Shown here one piece after another: positions 7,872-17,054 of a stretch of DNA of 64,000 bases (within the stretch, counting starts at the first letter, position 1; the number at the start of each line of letters is the position of its first letter). The notes beneath the pieces were generated by a model. The model was not told the origin of the DNA, searched no databases, and was given only the letters and a program-made list of their open reading frames with translations. Origin of the DNA: an uncultured Gammaproteobacteria bacterium (GTDB taxonomy: Bacteria; Pseudomonadota; Gammaproteobacteria; UBA4575); NCBI GenBank assembly GCA_951812785.1, contig OX638335.1, positions 1,019,501 to 1,083,500 of the forward strand, in the 5' to 3' direction. Both the position numbers and the translations under genes were made by a program.

Positions 7872-8036
7872 TTAGCGACGTTTATTCTGCTGGAATCTCC
7901 AATGTTTTTTTGGAGGCCCCTGCATTATCGCCTTTGCAACTTGTTCAGGAGAGGCATCTATAGGCTTTGGCATCTTGCGATATTCGTTCTTTTCCGTTTC
8001 GCCTTCCGCAGGCTTATTGAAAAGGATGTTTGACAT
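7872..8036 (-). CDS. 54-residue passenger protein of the IS1595 transposon
   Basis: ATG 8034-8036 is preceded by a strong AAGGAG ribosome-binding site about 9 bases upstream. The product starts MSNILFNKPAEGETEKNEYR and contains 'KPIDASPEQVAKAIMQGPPK' and a basic aromatic end 'KHWRFQQNKRR'. It lies between the right inverted repeat and the methyltransferase and probably forms an operon with it (11 bp between its stop and ATG 7860). I do not know a function. The Pro-Pro-Lys-(Lys/Arg)-x-(Trp/Gly)-(Arg/Phe) ending resembles the 55-residue ORF of the second IS1595 element, so this may be a recurring accessory protein of the family. Confidence 0.75.
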   Translation of the reverse strand: MSNILFNKPAEGETEKNEYRKMPKPIDASPEQVAKAIMQGPPKKHWRFQQNKRR

Positions 8037-8148
8037 GCTTCTTACTCCTTATATGCTTTCTTGTTTTGTATTTAGTATATACACATATATGATAGCTGCT
8101 AATGATTATAATCATCCCCTAAGTTTACGTGGTCGTCAATCTCACCTC

Positions 8149-8171
8149 GTGTAATCGGGTATATAATTCCC
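8149..8171 (-). repeat. right terminal inverted repeat of the IS1595 transposon
   Basis: Exact inverse of the repeat at 5642-5664, followed at once by the second copy of the 8-bp target duplication TAAATTTT (8172-8179). Confidence 0.95.
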
Positions 8172-8660
8172 TAAATTTTTCACCAGGTCTTTATGTTGGT
8201 AATGACGAAATTTAAATAACCGTGCGGCCCCAAAGCTAATCGAGATGATTAATGGCTGTAAGCCGTGAACTCTTTCATTGTCACGGTGCCAACCTATATA
8301 GTCGTGCCCGTTTCTGTAATAATTTAAAAAGACACCATTAAAGGTAACATCCAAATCTTCTTCGATTGCGTCCTTAATATTAGTTAATGTTGTTGTCCAA
8401 GGTGTGCTGGTTAAGTTAAGACTGGAATACTTAAGCGTAATACCGGGGTCGCCATACCAAGCGATTAAACGTGGCTGTAAAACAAAGCGGCCATACATCC
8501 TGATTTCTTTGTGTTCCCAACGTATCTCGTCTTTCAGGCAATTGAAGTAATGAGATGCCTCGGTGGCAGAGAAGTATTGATTATCTAAATACGCTTCGCC
8601 ATCACATGGCAGGAGGTTGGTCTTTTTTGCTGAGCTCATTAAAGTGTGAATATCAAACAA
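8172..8660 (-). pseudogene. alkB-like 2-oxoglutarate/Fe(II) dioxygenase, N-terminal piece
   Basis: From ATG 8660 the frame gives about 163 residues of an AlkB-family protein: 'PRLIAWYGDPGITLKYSS', 'FNGVFLNYYRNGHDYIGWHR' and 'DNERVHGLQPLIISISFGA', with the iron-binding His-x-Asp in 'GWHRDNE'. AlkB enzymes remove alkyl groups from nucleic acids. The frame runs off into the transposon after 'KDLVKNL', adding nine foreign residues. The rest of the gene, with the second iron-binding histidine and the 2-oxoglutarate arginines, is at 5505-5641. Rejoined, the protein would be about 205 residues, the family's usual length. Internal ATG 8636 is an alternative start. Confidence 0.92.
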
Positions 8661-8744
8661 GGCTTTCGCCTGCAGCGATTGGGAAGGTCTGTTAATGGCG
8701 AGAAATATTCTCCTAATGGAGAATGGAATAATGAAGAATGTGTA

Positions 8745-8849
8745 TTACTTAGAACGAACTTTGCCGCGAGCTTCATGCACAGCCATTGAAGCAATGATGG
8801 CAATGAAAATCGAAAATAGGGCGACAACAACAATGAAGCTAGTGCTCAT
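8745..8849 (-). CDS. 34-residue single-pass membrane protein
   Basis: ATG 8847-8849 to TAA 8745-8747. The product MSTSFIVVVALFSIFIAIIA continues 'SMAVHEARGKVRSK': one transmembrane helix (about residues 5-24) and a short basic tail, so the C terminus should stay in the cytoplasm. Its start overlaps the stop of the upstream small membrane-protein pseudogene in an ATGA, a sign of translational coupling. Function unknown. Confidence 0.55.
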   Translation of the reverse strand: MSTSFIVVVALFSIFIAIIASMAVHEARGKVRSK

Positions 8850-9031
8850 ATTTCAGTCCATTTGATTAGTCGAATTGTCCATATTATAGCACCTAGGCCG
8901 GTTAAAATACCGCCATTGATCGCAGAAACATCTTCTTGCACAATCATGCCAATAAACCATACTAACATTAAGCCTATTTAGAGTTTTCTTAAATCTTCAA
9001 AGACAGCTTCAAAATTAAGTCGATTTTTCAT
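8846..9031 (-). pseudogene. small membrane protein of about 61 residues with an internal TAA
   Basis: From ATG 9029-9031 the frame reads MKNRLNFEAVFEDLRKL, then TAA (8978-8980), then continues in the same frame 'IGLMLVWFIGMIVQEDVSA' and 'INGGILTGLGAIIWTIRLIK' to TGA. Two hydrophobic segments are visible. The ATGA overlap with the 34-residue gene and the otherwise clean frame suggest a once functional small gene that took one nonsense mutation. Confidence 0.5.
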
Positions 9032-9225
9032 GCGTTATTTCTAATGTGTTAATAAATTATATTTGGATGATTGTGGGTAATAATAAGGTTTAAACTTAAT
9101 CTAACTGACTACTATATATGCACTTTATAGGGTTATTTTTACTGCGTGTTTCATTGCGCAGATTCCGCTAATATAGCGCACTTCTTAAGAATATTTTCTA
9201 ACCATTTATTCGAGCTTCAGACATT

Positions 9226-12200
9226 ATGCTGATCCTTCGCGGTGGCCTAGCAGCCACGCCATTTAGACTTCAACAGCAACTTAATTCCGTCCAAAAAATT
9301 GCCCCTGAGATTGAATCGATCGATGCTCACTGGGTTTATTTTACTGAAAATTCCGGTGTGCTACCTTCTGACCAAATTGGCACATTACGCCAGTTATTAA
9401 GTGTTGAAGAGGCTATCTCAACTACTCATAAATTAGATGAACAAATCATTGTAAGTCCTCGTATTGGAAAGATTTCTCCTTGGTCTTCTAAAGCAACAGA
9501 TATCGTTAGCCATAGTGGCCTGGGCAAGACTGGTCGTGTGGAAAGAGGGGTGTTATTTAGCTTAACAGGTTGGAGAAAAGTTAATGATAATGCTCGACAA
9601 CAAGTGTTGTTATTGTTGCATGATCGTATGACGCAAAGCGTACTCACACAAATAGGGCAAGCATCACTCTTATTTCAACAAAAAGAGCCTGCGCCAGTGA
9701 GACGTTTAATGTCCATTGATGACATGGCCACTGATATTGCGAATTATAACGTAGAACTTGGTTTGGCACTTTCTGACGATGAAATTGATTATTTAGTCGA
9801 CAACTATACCAAGTTAAATCGTTGCCCATCTGACGTTGAGTTAATGATGTTTGCGCAGGCTAATTCAGAGCATTGCCGACATAAAATCTTTAATGCGAGC
9901 TGGACAATCGATGGTGAAAAGCAGGAGCAAACACTTTTTGGCATGATTCGTACAACTCACGCCAATGCACCAAATAACGTCCTTTCTGCCTACAAAGATA
10001 ACTCGGCGGTGATTGCCGGCCATGCCGGTGAGCGTTTTTACGCTCATGCCGATACGACTTACTCATATTCTACTGAAGACATTCATATTTTGATGAAGGT
10101 GGAAACGCATAATCACCCGACTGCTATCTCACCATTTCCAGGCGCCGCCACCGGTTCGGGAGGCGAAATTAGAGATGAAGGCGCTACCGGGCGCGGCGGT
10201 TATCCAAAAGCAGGTTTATGTGGCTTTAGTGTCTCGAATTTACAGATTCCGGGAATGCACGAACCATGGGAAGGAAATTACGGTAAGCCAGATCGAATAG
10301 TGTCTGCCTTAGATATTATGATTGAAGGGCCCATTGGCGCAGCTGCATTTAATAATGAGTTTGGTCGGCCCAATTTATTAGGTTATTTCCGTACCTTTGA
10401 GCAAGAAGTACAAGGGATAGTGCGTGGCTACCACAAACCCATCATGATTGTGGGCGGGATGGGTAATATACGTACTAGCGATGTTGAAAAACAAGACATT
10501 CCAGCCGGTACGCCTATTATTGTGTTGGGTGGTCCTGCCATGTTGATTGGCCTAGGGGGAGGTGCTGCTTCTTCGATGGCGTCTGGGAGCAGTAATGAAC
10601 AATTAGATTTTGCGTCAGTGCAACGTGAAAACCCCGAAATGGAGCGCCGTTGCCAAGAGGTGATTAACCGTTGTTGGGGGTTACAAGATGATAATCCTAT
10701 TTTGTCTGTACATGATGTTGGTGCCGGTGGGTTATCAAATGCTCTGCCAGAAATTTTGCATGACTTTACGCGTGGCGGAGTCATTGAATTGCGTAAAGTA
10801 CCGAACGCCGAACCTGGTATGTCTCCAATGGAAATCTGGTGCAACGAAGCACAAGAACGTTACGTATTAGCGATAGAAGAAACCAAATTAAAAATATTTG
10901 AAGCGCTTTGTGAGAGAGAGCGGTGCCCGTATGCGGTGGTCGGTGAAGCTACGAACAAACAAGATTTGATCGTGACTGATGCAAAATTCGGTCAGAATCC
11001 GATCGATATCCCCATGGAAGTGTTGTTAGGGAAACCACCGAAAGTAGAACGTCATACTTCTAGAATGGCTAAGGCACAAACCCGTGCTGACTATAATCAT
11101 ATTAAAATCGAACAAGCCGTTGAATACGTGCTGAGAAATCCTACAGTCGCTTCTAAGAAGTTTCTCGTAACTATCGGAGACAGAACGATTACTGGTTTGG
11201 TTGCGCGTGACCAAATGGTAGGGCCATGGCAAGTGCCTGTTGCCGATGTTGCGGTGACTGCAAGTAGCTTTAAAGGCTATACCGGTGAAGCCATGTCGAT
11301 GGGCGAACGATCACCGATTGCTCTCATTTCTGGGCCACAATCGGCACGCATGTCTTTGGGTGAAGCGGTGACTAATTTACTCGCCGCAGATGTACAAGAT
11401 TTACACGATATCCGATTATCAGCAAATTGGATGGCAGCAGCAAATTATCCTAATGAAGACAGTGAGTTATTTGATACAGTTAATTCACTTTCTAATTTAT
11501 GTTGTGAATTGAATATCGCCATACCTGTGGGTAAAGACTCACTGTCTATGCATACAAAATGGCAAGATTCAGGTATTGATAAAAACGTCGTTTCACCCGT
11601 GTCATTGATTGTCTCTGCATTCTCTCCAGTATCAGATATTCGTCAAACATGGACGCCGCAAATTCGTACTGATAAAGGCACAAGCTATTTAATCTTGATT
11701 GATCTTGGCGAGAAGAGGAACAGGCTAGGTGCATCATGCTTAAGTCAGGTATACAAGATTGATGACACTAACGTTGCAGACCTAAATTCAGCAGAATTAT
11801 TGATAAGATACTTTAATTATATTAATAAGTTAAGAGGTAATATTAATTTGATTTCATATCATGACCGCAGTGATGGCGGGCTATTAGCCACGCTATGTGA
11901 AATGGCGTTTGCTGGGCGCTGTGGGTTAAAAGTACAAATAAATACGCTAGGTGACAATGCCTTAGGAAGCCTTTTCAGCGAGGAACTAGGTGCTGTTTTT
12001 CAAGTGACTGCGGAAGATTTAGCACAAGCAACGCTATACGCAGAAGAGTTTGGTTTGACAGATTGTTTCCATATCCTTGGTGAACCTACGACGGATGAAA
12101 ATATCATCATTACTCATAATCATAGTGAGTTAGTTAATAAACCTAGAGCAGAACTTGAACTTATCTGGAGTCAGCCGAGTATACAAATCCAACAATTACG

Positions 12201-13098
12201 TGATCATCCAGAATCGGTACAACAAGAAACTTTATTAATTAAAGACACAAATTATCAGGGATTAATATCAAGCCCCAGCTTTAATATCAATGAAGATATC
12301 ACTGCCCCGTATGTAGCCAAAGGAATACGTCCAAAAGTCGCGATCTTACGCGAACAGGGTGTTAACGGTCAGATAGAAATGGCGGCTGCGTTTGATCTTG
12401 CCGGATTTGAGTCTGTGGATGTACATATGACTGATCTAATTTCCGGTCAACGTGAATTATCTGAATTTCAAGTCTTAGCTGCTTGTGGTGGTTTTTCTTA
12501 TGGAGATGTTCTTGGTGCGGGTAATGGATGGGCTAATAGTATCTTATATAATAGTAAGTTAAAAGAACAATTTAATGTATTTTTTAATAGAAATGATGTG
12601 CTTGCTTTAGGTGTGTGTAACGGCTGCCAAATGATGTCTCACTTGAGTGACATTATTCCTGGGAGTGATTTATGGTCAATATTCGTACGAAATACGTCAG
12701 AGCAGTTTGAAGCCCGCTTGGTTAACGTTAAAATAACACAATCACCTTCATTATTTTTTCAGGGGATGCAAGGTTCAGTGATACCCGTTGCTGTCGCTCA
12801 CGGTGAAGGCAAACTTGATGCGGATAACGATCAGTGTAATGATATTAAAAAGGCGAAATTAAATGTAATGCATTATGTGAACTCTATGTCTGAACCTACT
12901 GAAATATATCCATTAAATCCTAATGGCTCGCTTCAAGGTGTCACCGCATTAACTAATGTGGACGGTAGATTCACTATTATGATGCCTCATCCAGAGCGTT
13001 TGTTCAGATCTGTCCAACATTCATGGCACCCTGATGATTGGGAAGAAGATAGTCCATGGATGAGAATGTTTCGTAATGCCAGAGTGGTTTTAGATTGA
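9226..13098 (+). CDS. purL: phosphoribosylformylglycinamidine synthase
   Basis: 1,290 residues, the length of the large single-chain PurL of gammaproteobacteria (1,295 in E. coli). It converts FGAR to FGAM in purine synthesis with glutamine as ammonia donor. Visible parts: the N-terminal PurS-like region, the linker 'LMMFAQANSEHCRHKIF', two ATP-grasp-like synthase halves ('METHNHPTAISPFPGAATG' precedes the first ATP site), and the C-terminal class I glutamine amidotransferase with nucleophile Cys1131 in 'GVCNGCQMM' and the His1255/Glu1257 pair in 'PHPERLF'. ATG 9226 is the natural start ('MLILRGG'). No lesion. It stands alone, with 380 bp upstream for its promoter. Confidence 0.98.
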   Translation: MLILRGGLAATPFRLQQQLNSVQKIAPEIESIDAHWVYFTENSGVLPSDQIGTLRQLLSVEEAISTTHKLDEQIIVSPRIGKISPWSSKATDIVSHSGLGKTGRVERGVLFSLTGWRKVNDNARQQVLLLLHDRMTQSVLTQIGQASLLFQQKEPAPVRRLMSIDDMATDIANYNVELGLALSDDEIDYLVDNYTKLNRCPSDVELMMFAQANSEHCRHKIFNASWTIDGEKQEQTLFGMIRTTHANAPNNVLSAYKDNSAVIAGHAGERFYAHADTTYSYSTEDIHILMKVETHNHPTAISPFPGAATGSGGEIRDEGATGRGGYPKAGLCGFSVSNLQIPGMHEPWEGNYGKPDRIVSALDIMIEGPIGAAAFNNEFGRPNLLGYFRTFEQEVQGIVRGYHKPIMIVGGMGNIRTSDVEKQDIPAGTPIIVLGGPAMLIGLGGGAASSMASGSSNEQLDFASVQRENPEMERRCQEVINRCWGLQDDNPILSVHDVGAGGLSNALPEILHDFTRGGVIELRKVPNAEPGMSPMEIWCNEAQERYVLAIEETKLKIFEALCERERCPYAVVGEATNKQDLIVTDAKFGQNPIDIPMEVLLGKPPKVERHTSRMAKAQTRADYNHIKIEQAVEYVLRNPTVASKKFLVTIGDRTITGLVARDQMVGPWQVPVADVAVTASSFKGYTGEAMSMGERSPIALISGPQSARMSLGEAVTNLLAADVQDLHDIRLSANWMAAANYPNEDSELFDTVNSLSNLCCELNIAIPVGKDSLSMHTKWQDSGIDKNVVSPVSLIVSAFSPVSDIRQTWTPQIRTDKGTSYLILIDLGEKRNRLGASCLSQVYKIDDTNVADLNSAELLIRYFNYINKLRGNINLISYHDRSDGGLLATLCEMAFAGRCGLKVQINTLGDNALGSLFSEELGAVFQVTAEDLAQATLYAEEFGLTDCFHILGEPTTDENIIITHNHSELVNKPRAELELIWSQPSIQIQQLRDHPESVQQETLLIKDTNYQGLISSPSFNINEDITAPYVAKGIRPKVAILREQGVNGQIEMAAAFDLAGFESVDVHMTDLISGQRELSEFQVLAACGGFSYGDVLGAGNGWANSILYNSKLKEQFNVFFNRNDVLALGVCNGCQMMSHLSDIIPGSDLWSIFVRNTSEQFEARLVNVKITQSPSLFFQGMQGSVIPVAVAHGEGKLDADNDQCNDIKKAKLNVMHYVNSMSEPTEIYPLNPNGSLQGVTALTNVDGRFTIMMPHPERLFRSVQHSWHPDDWEEDSPWMRMFRNARVVLD

Positions 13099-13237
13099 AT
13101 TAACCTTAATTAAAATACGTTATATATTTACCTGGGTTAACGTGAAACTAACGGCTTACGGACTGTCACAGTCTACTACACAAGTCGGGTCATTAGTACG
13201 AGCTAACAAATTCTGTTGGCAGGGGTGCGGAAGTAAT

Positions 13238-13841
13238 ATGAATCAATATTCTAAACTTGCAGCAATGGTTGTTTTTGGCGTCATTGGCGCCAGTCCTGTG
13301 CATGCGGAATGGTATCTGGGCGCAGATCAAATATTAAACAAAGATTGGTATAACTTAGACGATTACTCGATAGACACTACGACGATCAATGATTCTGATT
13401 CCAATTACCAAGATTCTGGTATCAAGCTTTATAGTGGATACAAAGCGAGCGATCTTTATCTCTGTTGAATTTGAGTATAAAGACCAAATGGAGTTTGGTG
13501 TTGGTAATGTTTTTACTGGGAACGAGCTATGGTTGACCGATCAAAGTGATTTAGAACTAGAAAGCAAAACATTATTTTTCTCTGGTATTAGTACTTTTGC
13601 TATTGATGAAACAAAACGTCTTTACCTGCGTGGAGGTCTTTATAACTGGGACCTAAAAGCTAACAATCAAAAACCCGCCGATAATTCAATCTCTAACAAA
13701 AGTGGCACAGATGTTTTTTATTCTGTGGGCTCCTATTTTGATGTCACTGAAAAAATAGGATTCAGTGCGGAATGGGAAAGATTTGAATTTGATAACGACG
13801 AGGTAGACTTTATATCTACTGAACTTCGTTTTAACTTCTAA
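13238..13841 (+). pseudogene. outer-membrane beta-barrel-like protein, frameshifted
   Basis: ATG 13238 opens a signal peptide (MNQYSKLAAMVVFGVIGASP, cleavage near VHA-EW), then short alternating-hydrophobicity segments. The frame closes at 13468 after 'YKASDLYLC'. Shifting one base near 13450 continues the barrel: 'FISVEFEYKDQMEFGVGNV', 'RLYLRGGLYNWDLKA', 'KIGFSAEWERFEF' and a final 'FISTELRFNF' ending in phenylalanine, as outer-membrane barrels do. It resembles small OmpA/OmpW-like porins. A single indel separates it from an intact gene of about 200 residues, so a sequencing error should be excluded. Confidence 0.8.
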
Positions 13842-13857
13842 ATAAAATAAAAATAAT

Positions 13858-14805
13858 ATGCTGGTAAAAGTAAAAAGTAATTCTTATATTTCTGAATCAG
13901 ACGTTACCGATTACCATATTTATAAAAAGCGAAGAGAGTTTATAAAAAAAGCAGGTGGTGTAGCCGCGGCGTTTAGCCTTGGTGTGCCCGCGTTAAGCTC
14001 CGCTGGCGTTGCTATTAAAGATTATAAAAAAGATATAGATAATCCTTTAGCAGATGAACTCACTGAAGAAATTAAAGTAACTTCATACAATAATTTTTAT
14101 GAGTTGGGTACAGGTAAAGGTGACCCAAAATCAAATGCGCATTTGTTACAAACAGACCCGTGGGCAATCACTGTAGAAGGGGAATGTGCAAATCCTGGTG
14201 TGCTTGGATTAGAAGATTTTGTTTCTCCTCATCAATTAGAAGAAAGAATTTACCGCTTACGCTGCGTTGAAGCCTGGTCCATGATCATACCATGGTTAGG
14301 TGTAGAGCTTGGTCCCGTGTTAAAACGTTTTGAGCCAACAAGCACAGCAAAGTATGTCGAATTTACTACTATACTTGACCCAGATAACCTTCCAGGTCAA
14401 CGACGTGCAGTGCTCAATTGGCCATATCGAGAAGGGCTGCGTATAGATGAAGCAATGAATCCTCTTACACTGCTTGCAGTAGGTTTGTACGGTAAAGAAT
14501 TACCAAATCAAAATGGTGCACCATTAAGATTAGTGGTTCCATGGAAGTATGGATTCAAAAGTATTAAGTCAATTGTCAAAATTCGCTTTACTGAAAACCA
14601 ACCGAATACCAGTTGGAATACATCTTCCGCAAAAGAATATAGGTTTTATTCAAACGTAAATCCAGAAGTGGATCATCCTCGCTGGAGTCAAGCACGCGAA
14701 CGTAAAATTGGTGAGCTGAGAAAAAGAAAGACATTAATGTTTAATGGCTATGCAGATGAAGTAGCTTCGCTTTATGATGGCATGGACTTGATGAAGTATT
14801 TCTAA
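13858..14805 (+). CDS. msrP: protein-methionine-sulfoxide reductase catalytic subunit MsrP
   Basis: 315 residues of the YedY/MsrP molybdopterin family, which repairs oxidised methionines in periplasmic proteins. A twin-arginine signal is visible ('[20 protein letters not shown]', residues about 23-42), meaning export in folded form. The molybdenum ligand is Cys136 in '[10 protein letters not shown]'; '[20 protein letters not shown]' and '[16 protein letters not shown]' are family blocks. Normally the next gene is msrQ, the haem membrane partner that supplies electrons; here the following 600 bp hold no intact frame, so electron supply is in doubt. The protein itself appears complete. Confidence 0.95.
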   Translation: MLVKVKSNSYISESDVTDYHIYKKRREFIKKAGGVAAAFSLGVPALSSAGVAIKDYKKDIDNPLADELTEEIKVTSYNNFYELGTGKGDPKSNAHLLQTDPWAITVEGECANPGVLGLEDFVSPHQLEERIYRLRCVEAWSMIIPWLGVELGPVLKRFEPTSTAKYVEFTTILDPDNLPGQRRAVLNWPYREGLRIDEAMNPLTLLAVGLYGKELPNQNGAPLRLVVPWKYGFKSIKSIVKIRFTENQPNTSWNTSSAKEYRFYSNVNPEVDHPRWSQARERKIGELRKRKTLMFNGYADEVASLYDGMDLMKYF

Positions 14806-15435
14806 TCTTACTTGCCTTACTAATAAAATATTTATCCACGTAATCACGGGCAAATTGATTGGCAATACCTTCACCGCATGAGCCGCGCTGTAATGGCTAA
14901 CGCAGGTTCACGATATTCTTTTATGTTTTGCTTAATTCAAAATTCTTCTAGCCAATATTCGACGATAGATAAATATTGTTTTGCTGAGTAAGCGTTTGGA
15001 AAGATAGTCACAAACCAAACTGAAAAGATGGAGTTGGTAACGCCAATTGCATTGGTTACAGCGACAGAATCCGGTAAGCAAGAGGATGAAACAAATTAGG
15101 GAAATTAAAAATTGGCGATAGATTTCTATCTTTCGATGTGCCTTATGCTCATCTTGCCCTAAGCGAGGAAGCCGCAACAACTAAATTTGCTGTGATTTAT
15201 TCATAAAACTTGAAGCAAGATATTATAAGCGTACGATTACTAGAGCTTCCACCGTTAAGGCGCAAATAGTAGATTTAAGTATAAGAAGTACCTCTGATAT
15301 TGATAAAACAAATTGCTATCCTTTAGTGCAAAGGATTAAAATAGCGGTTGGAGAGCTAAAACGATTAAATAACAATAATTTAAATAGCATAACTGCTATT
15401 ACATACACTTAAAAAATACACAAGAGGGGCTTTAA
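14806..15435 (+). other. gene-free stretch after msrP, possible trace of msrQ
   Basis: No intact gene. On the plus strand around 14990-15070 the fragments 'SKRLER', 'TKLKRWSW' and 'RQLHWLQ', separated by stops, faintly resemble the Arg-Trp-x-x-Leu-His region of MsrQ, which is expected here, but the match is too weak to call. The rest shows only short frames, with an AT-rich approach to the next gene and an AGAGGGG ribosome-binding site at 15423-15429. Confidence 0.3.
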
Positions 15436-15777
15436 ATGTCAAAAATTATAATTGCTATCATCATTATCTTAGGGGCTGCGTATTACTACTTGAACCATAT
15501 GGCTCCAGAGCAAGGCGAAGTGATGATGGATAAAGCATCGTCTACAATGGAAAAAACCGGCGAAATGGCTAATGATGCAGCAGATGCAACTAGTGAAGCG
15601 GCCTCAGATGCAACTGGTAATGCGATGGACAAAGCTGGCGAAATGGCTTCATCTGCTAAAGATACTATTATCGAAAAAGTAGAAGGAATCATGGAGAATG
15701 CTGAAGAGCAGAAAGGCGATATGACGGGCAACTCGCAAGATGCAATGATGGATAAGACCAAGGCTGCAGTACAATAA
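15436..15777 (+). CDS. small membrane-anchored Ala/Met/Asp-rich repeat protein
   Basis: 113 residues. The N terminus MSKIIIAIIIILGAAYYYLN is one uncleaved membrane anchor or signal anchor. The rest is a low-complexity helical tail with a loose 11-residue periodicity ('MDKASSTMEKTGEMANDAAD', 'NAMDKAGEMASSAKDTIIEK'), as in LEA/apolipoprotein-like or YtxH-like stress proteins. The periodic alternation of small, acidic and basic residues predicts an amphipathic helix outside the membrane. Ribosome-binding site AGAGGGG lies 7 bases before ATG 15436. A terminator follows at 15842. Exact function unknown. Confidence 0.75.
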   Translation: MSKIIIAIIIILGAAYYYLNHMAPEQGEVMMDKASSTMEKTGEMANDAADATSEAASDATGNAMDKAGEMASSAKDTIIEKVEGIMENAEEQKGDMTGNSQDAMMDKTKAAVQ

Positions 15778-15841
15778 AAATAATGCAGCAGTAATAGCAC
15801 CAGCAGAGTGACCCAAGTATTATCATATACTAAAGCAAATT

Positions 15842-15875
15842 AAGGCTGGTCTTGTTTATCAAGGCCAGCCTTTCT
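15842..15875 (+). terminator. intrinsic terminator
   Basis: AAGGCTGG-t-CTTG, loop TTTAT, CAAG-g-CCAGCCTT, then TTCTCATTT. A 12-bp stem with one mismatch and a T-rich tail, downstream of the small membrane-anchored protein gene. Confidence 0.75.
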
Positions 15876-15899
15876 CATTTAAGAATCAGGCATCTAATT

Positions 15900-17054
15900 T
15901 GTAATAGTTCAGACCCGATCTGACAATTAGCAATCCACAAGAGTTGCAAAAGCGAGAGTTACCCGTTTTGATAAAGGTGTTGAAATCTTTAAATCAAACC
16001 AAAATTGCAGGTAACTCTCATGCTTCATACTAACAATCCAATCATTAAACACAAGGCGGGCTTGCTCAACTTAGCAGAAGAACTGGGCAACGTATCTAGC
16101 GCCTGTCAAGTCATGGGGGTGTCGCGAGACACATTCTATCGTTATCAACAGCGGGTTGAAGAAGGTGGCATTGACTCACGGATTGACAAGAGTCGTAGAA
16201 CAGCCGATGTTAAAAACCGTGTGGATGAACCCACAGCACATGCAGGGGTTACGTCAGCGATTGAACAGCCCGCCGTTGGGCGACATCGAAGCAGCAATGA
16301 ACTGGTGTGTTGATCGCTGGTAGCGGTGTGCGTTGCGTTTGGCTGCGCCATACTCTAGAGCACTTCAAGAAACGACTCAAAGCACTCGAAGAAGAAATTG
16401 CCAAGGAGGGCATTATCTTAAGCGATGCACAGATCGCCGCCCTTGAGAAACAGGATGACGAGGCCTGTGGTGAGATTGACACGGCACATCCTGGTGACCT
16501 AGGCCACCTCAAAGGTGTTGGTCGGCTATACCCGCAAACGTTCGTAGACACCTACAGCAAGATCGCCTTTGCGGCACTTTACACGACTAAGACGCCGATT
16601 ACCGCCGCAGACCTACTCTTTGATGAGGTGCTACCGTTTTTTGAAAAGCATGCCTTGCCGATGCTACGTAGTTTAACCGACAGAGGCACAGAATATTGTG
16701 GGCGCGTGGAGCATCATGACGATCCGTGATACCTGGCCATTAACGACATTGATCACCGCAAACCCATGGCATCTGTGAGCGCTTTGATAAAACCATTCTG
16801 AATGAGTTTTATCAAATTACCTTCAGGAAAAAACGGTACTCAACCAGGGAGGATTGACAACAAGATTGAGACAACTGGATAGAAACTGATCACAATGAAC
16901 GCACTCACCAAGGCAAAATGGGCGGTGGTAGAATACCCATGGACAGGTTAATGGATGGTAAATTGATTTGGGCTGAAAAGAATTTAGCTCACATCTAAAC
17001 TGACAGACTCCTATCAATAACCGGTAACGGTACGATCAGGTCTGAGCTACTACA
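15900..17054 (+). mobile_element. IS481-family insertion sequence, copy B (transposase dead)
   Basis: 1,155 bp, opposite in orientation to copies A, D and E. Left end TGTAATAGTTCAGACC at 15900, right end rc TGTAGTAGCTCAGACC at 17054. Its right end cuts the 3' end off ettA. Confidence 0.9.
16020..16998 (+). pseudogene. IS481 transposase, copy B
   Basis: Same lesions as copy A: frame loss after 'SSNELVC', missing segment between 'HPGDLG' and 'HLKGVG', TGA after 'HHDDP'. In addition it has lost bases near 16763 ('CGCAAACCCATGG' where copies A, C and E have one or two more bases), and further changes near 16858-16885 give extra stops. Confidence 0.88.

Larger units (their letters stand above)
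5642..8171. mobile_element. complete IS1595-family transposon carrying a methyltransferase-HNH gene
   Basis: A 2,530-bp element with perfect 23-bp terminal inverted repeats (5642-5664 and 8149-8171, outer end GGGAATTATATACCCGATTA) and an 8-bp direct repeat TAAATTTT on both sides (5634-5641 and 8172-8179). An 8-bp duplication is the hallmark of IS1595 elements. Inside are the transposase (plus strand) and, convergent with it and overlapping by 4 bp, a DNA methyltransferase-HNH gene and a 54-residue ORF (both minus). The insertion splits an alkB-like gene, and every lesion to that gene is explained by the insertion, so it is young and probably still mobile. Confidence 0.95.

Noticed and set aside
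15900-17054. Target-site duplications around IS481 copies A, B, D and E
   Set aside because: Directly adjacent flanks do not match. Only the D/palindrome pair shares a hexamer, which is reported with the inversion.
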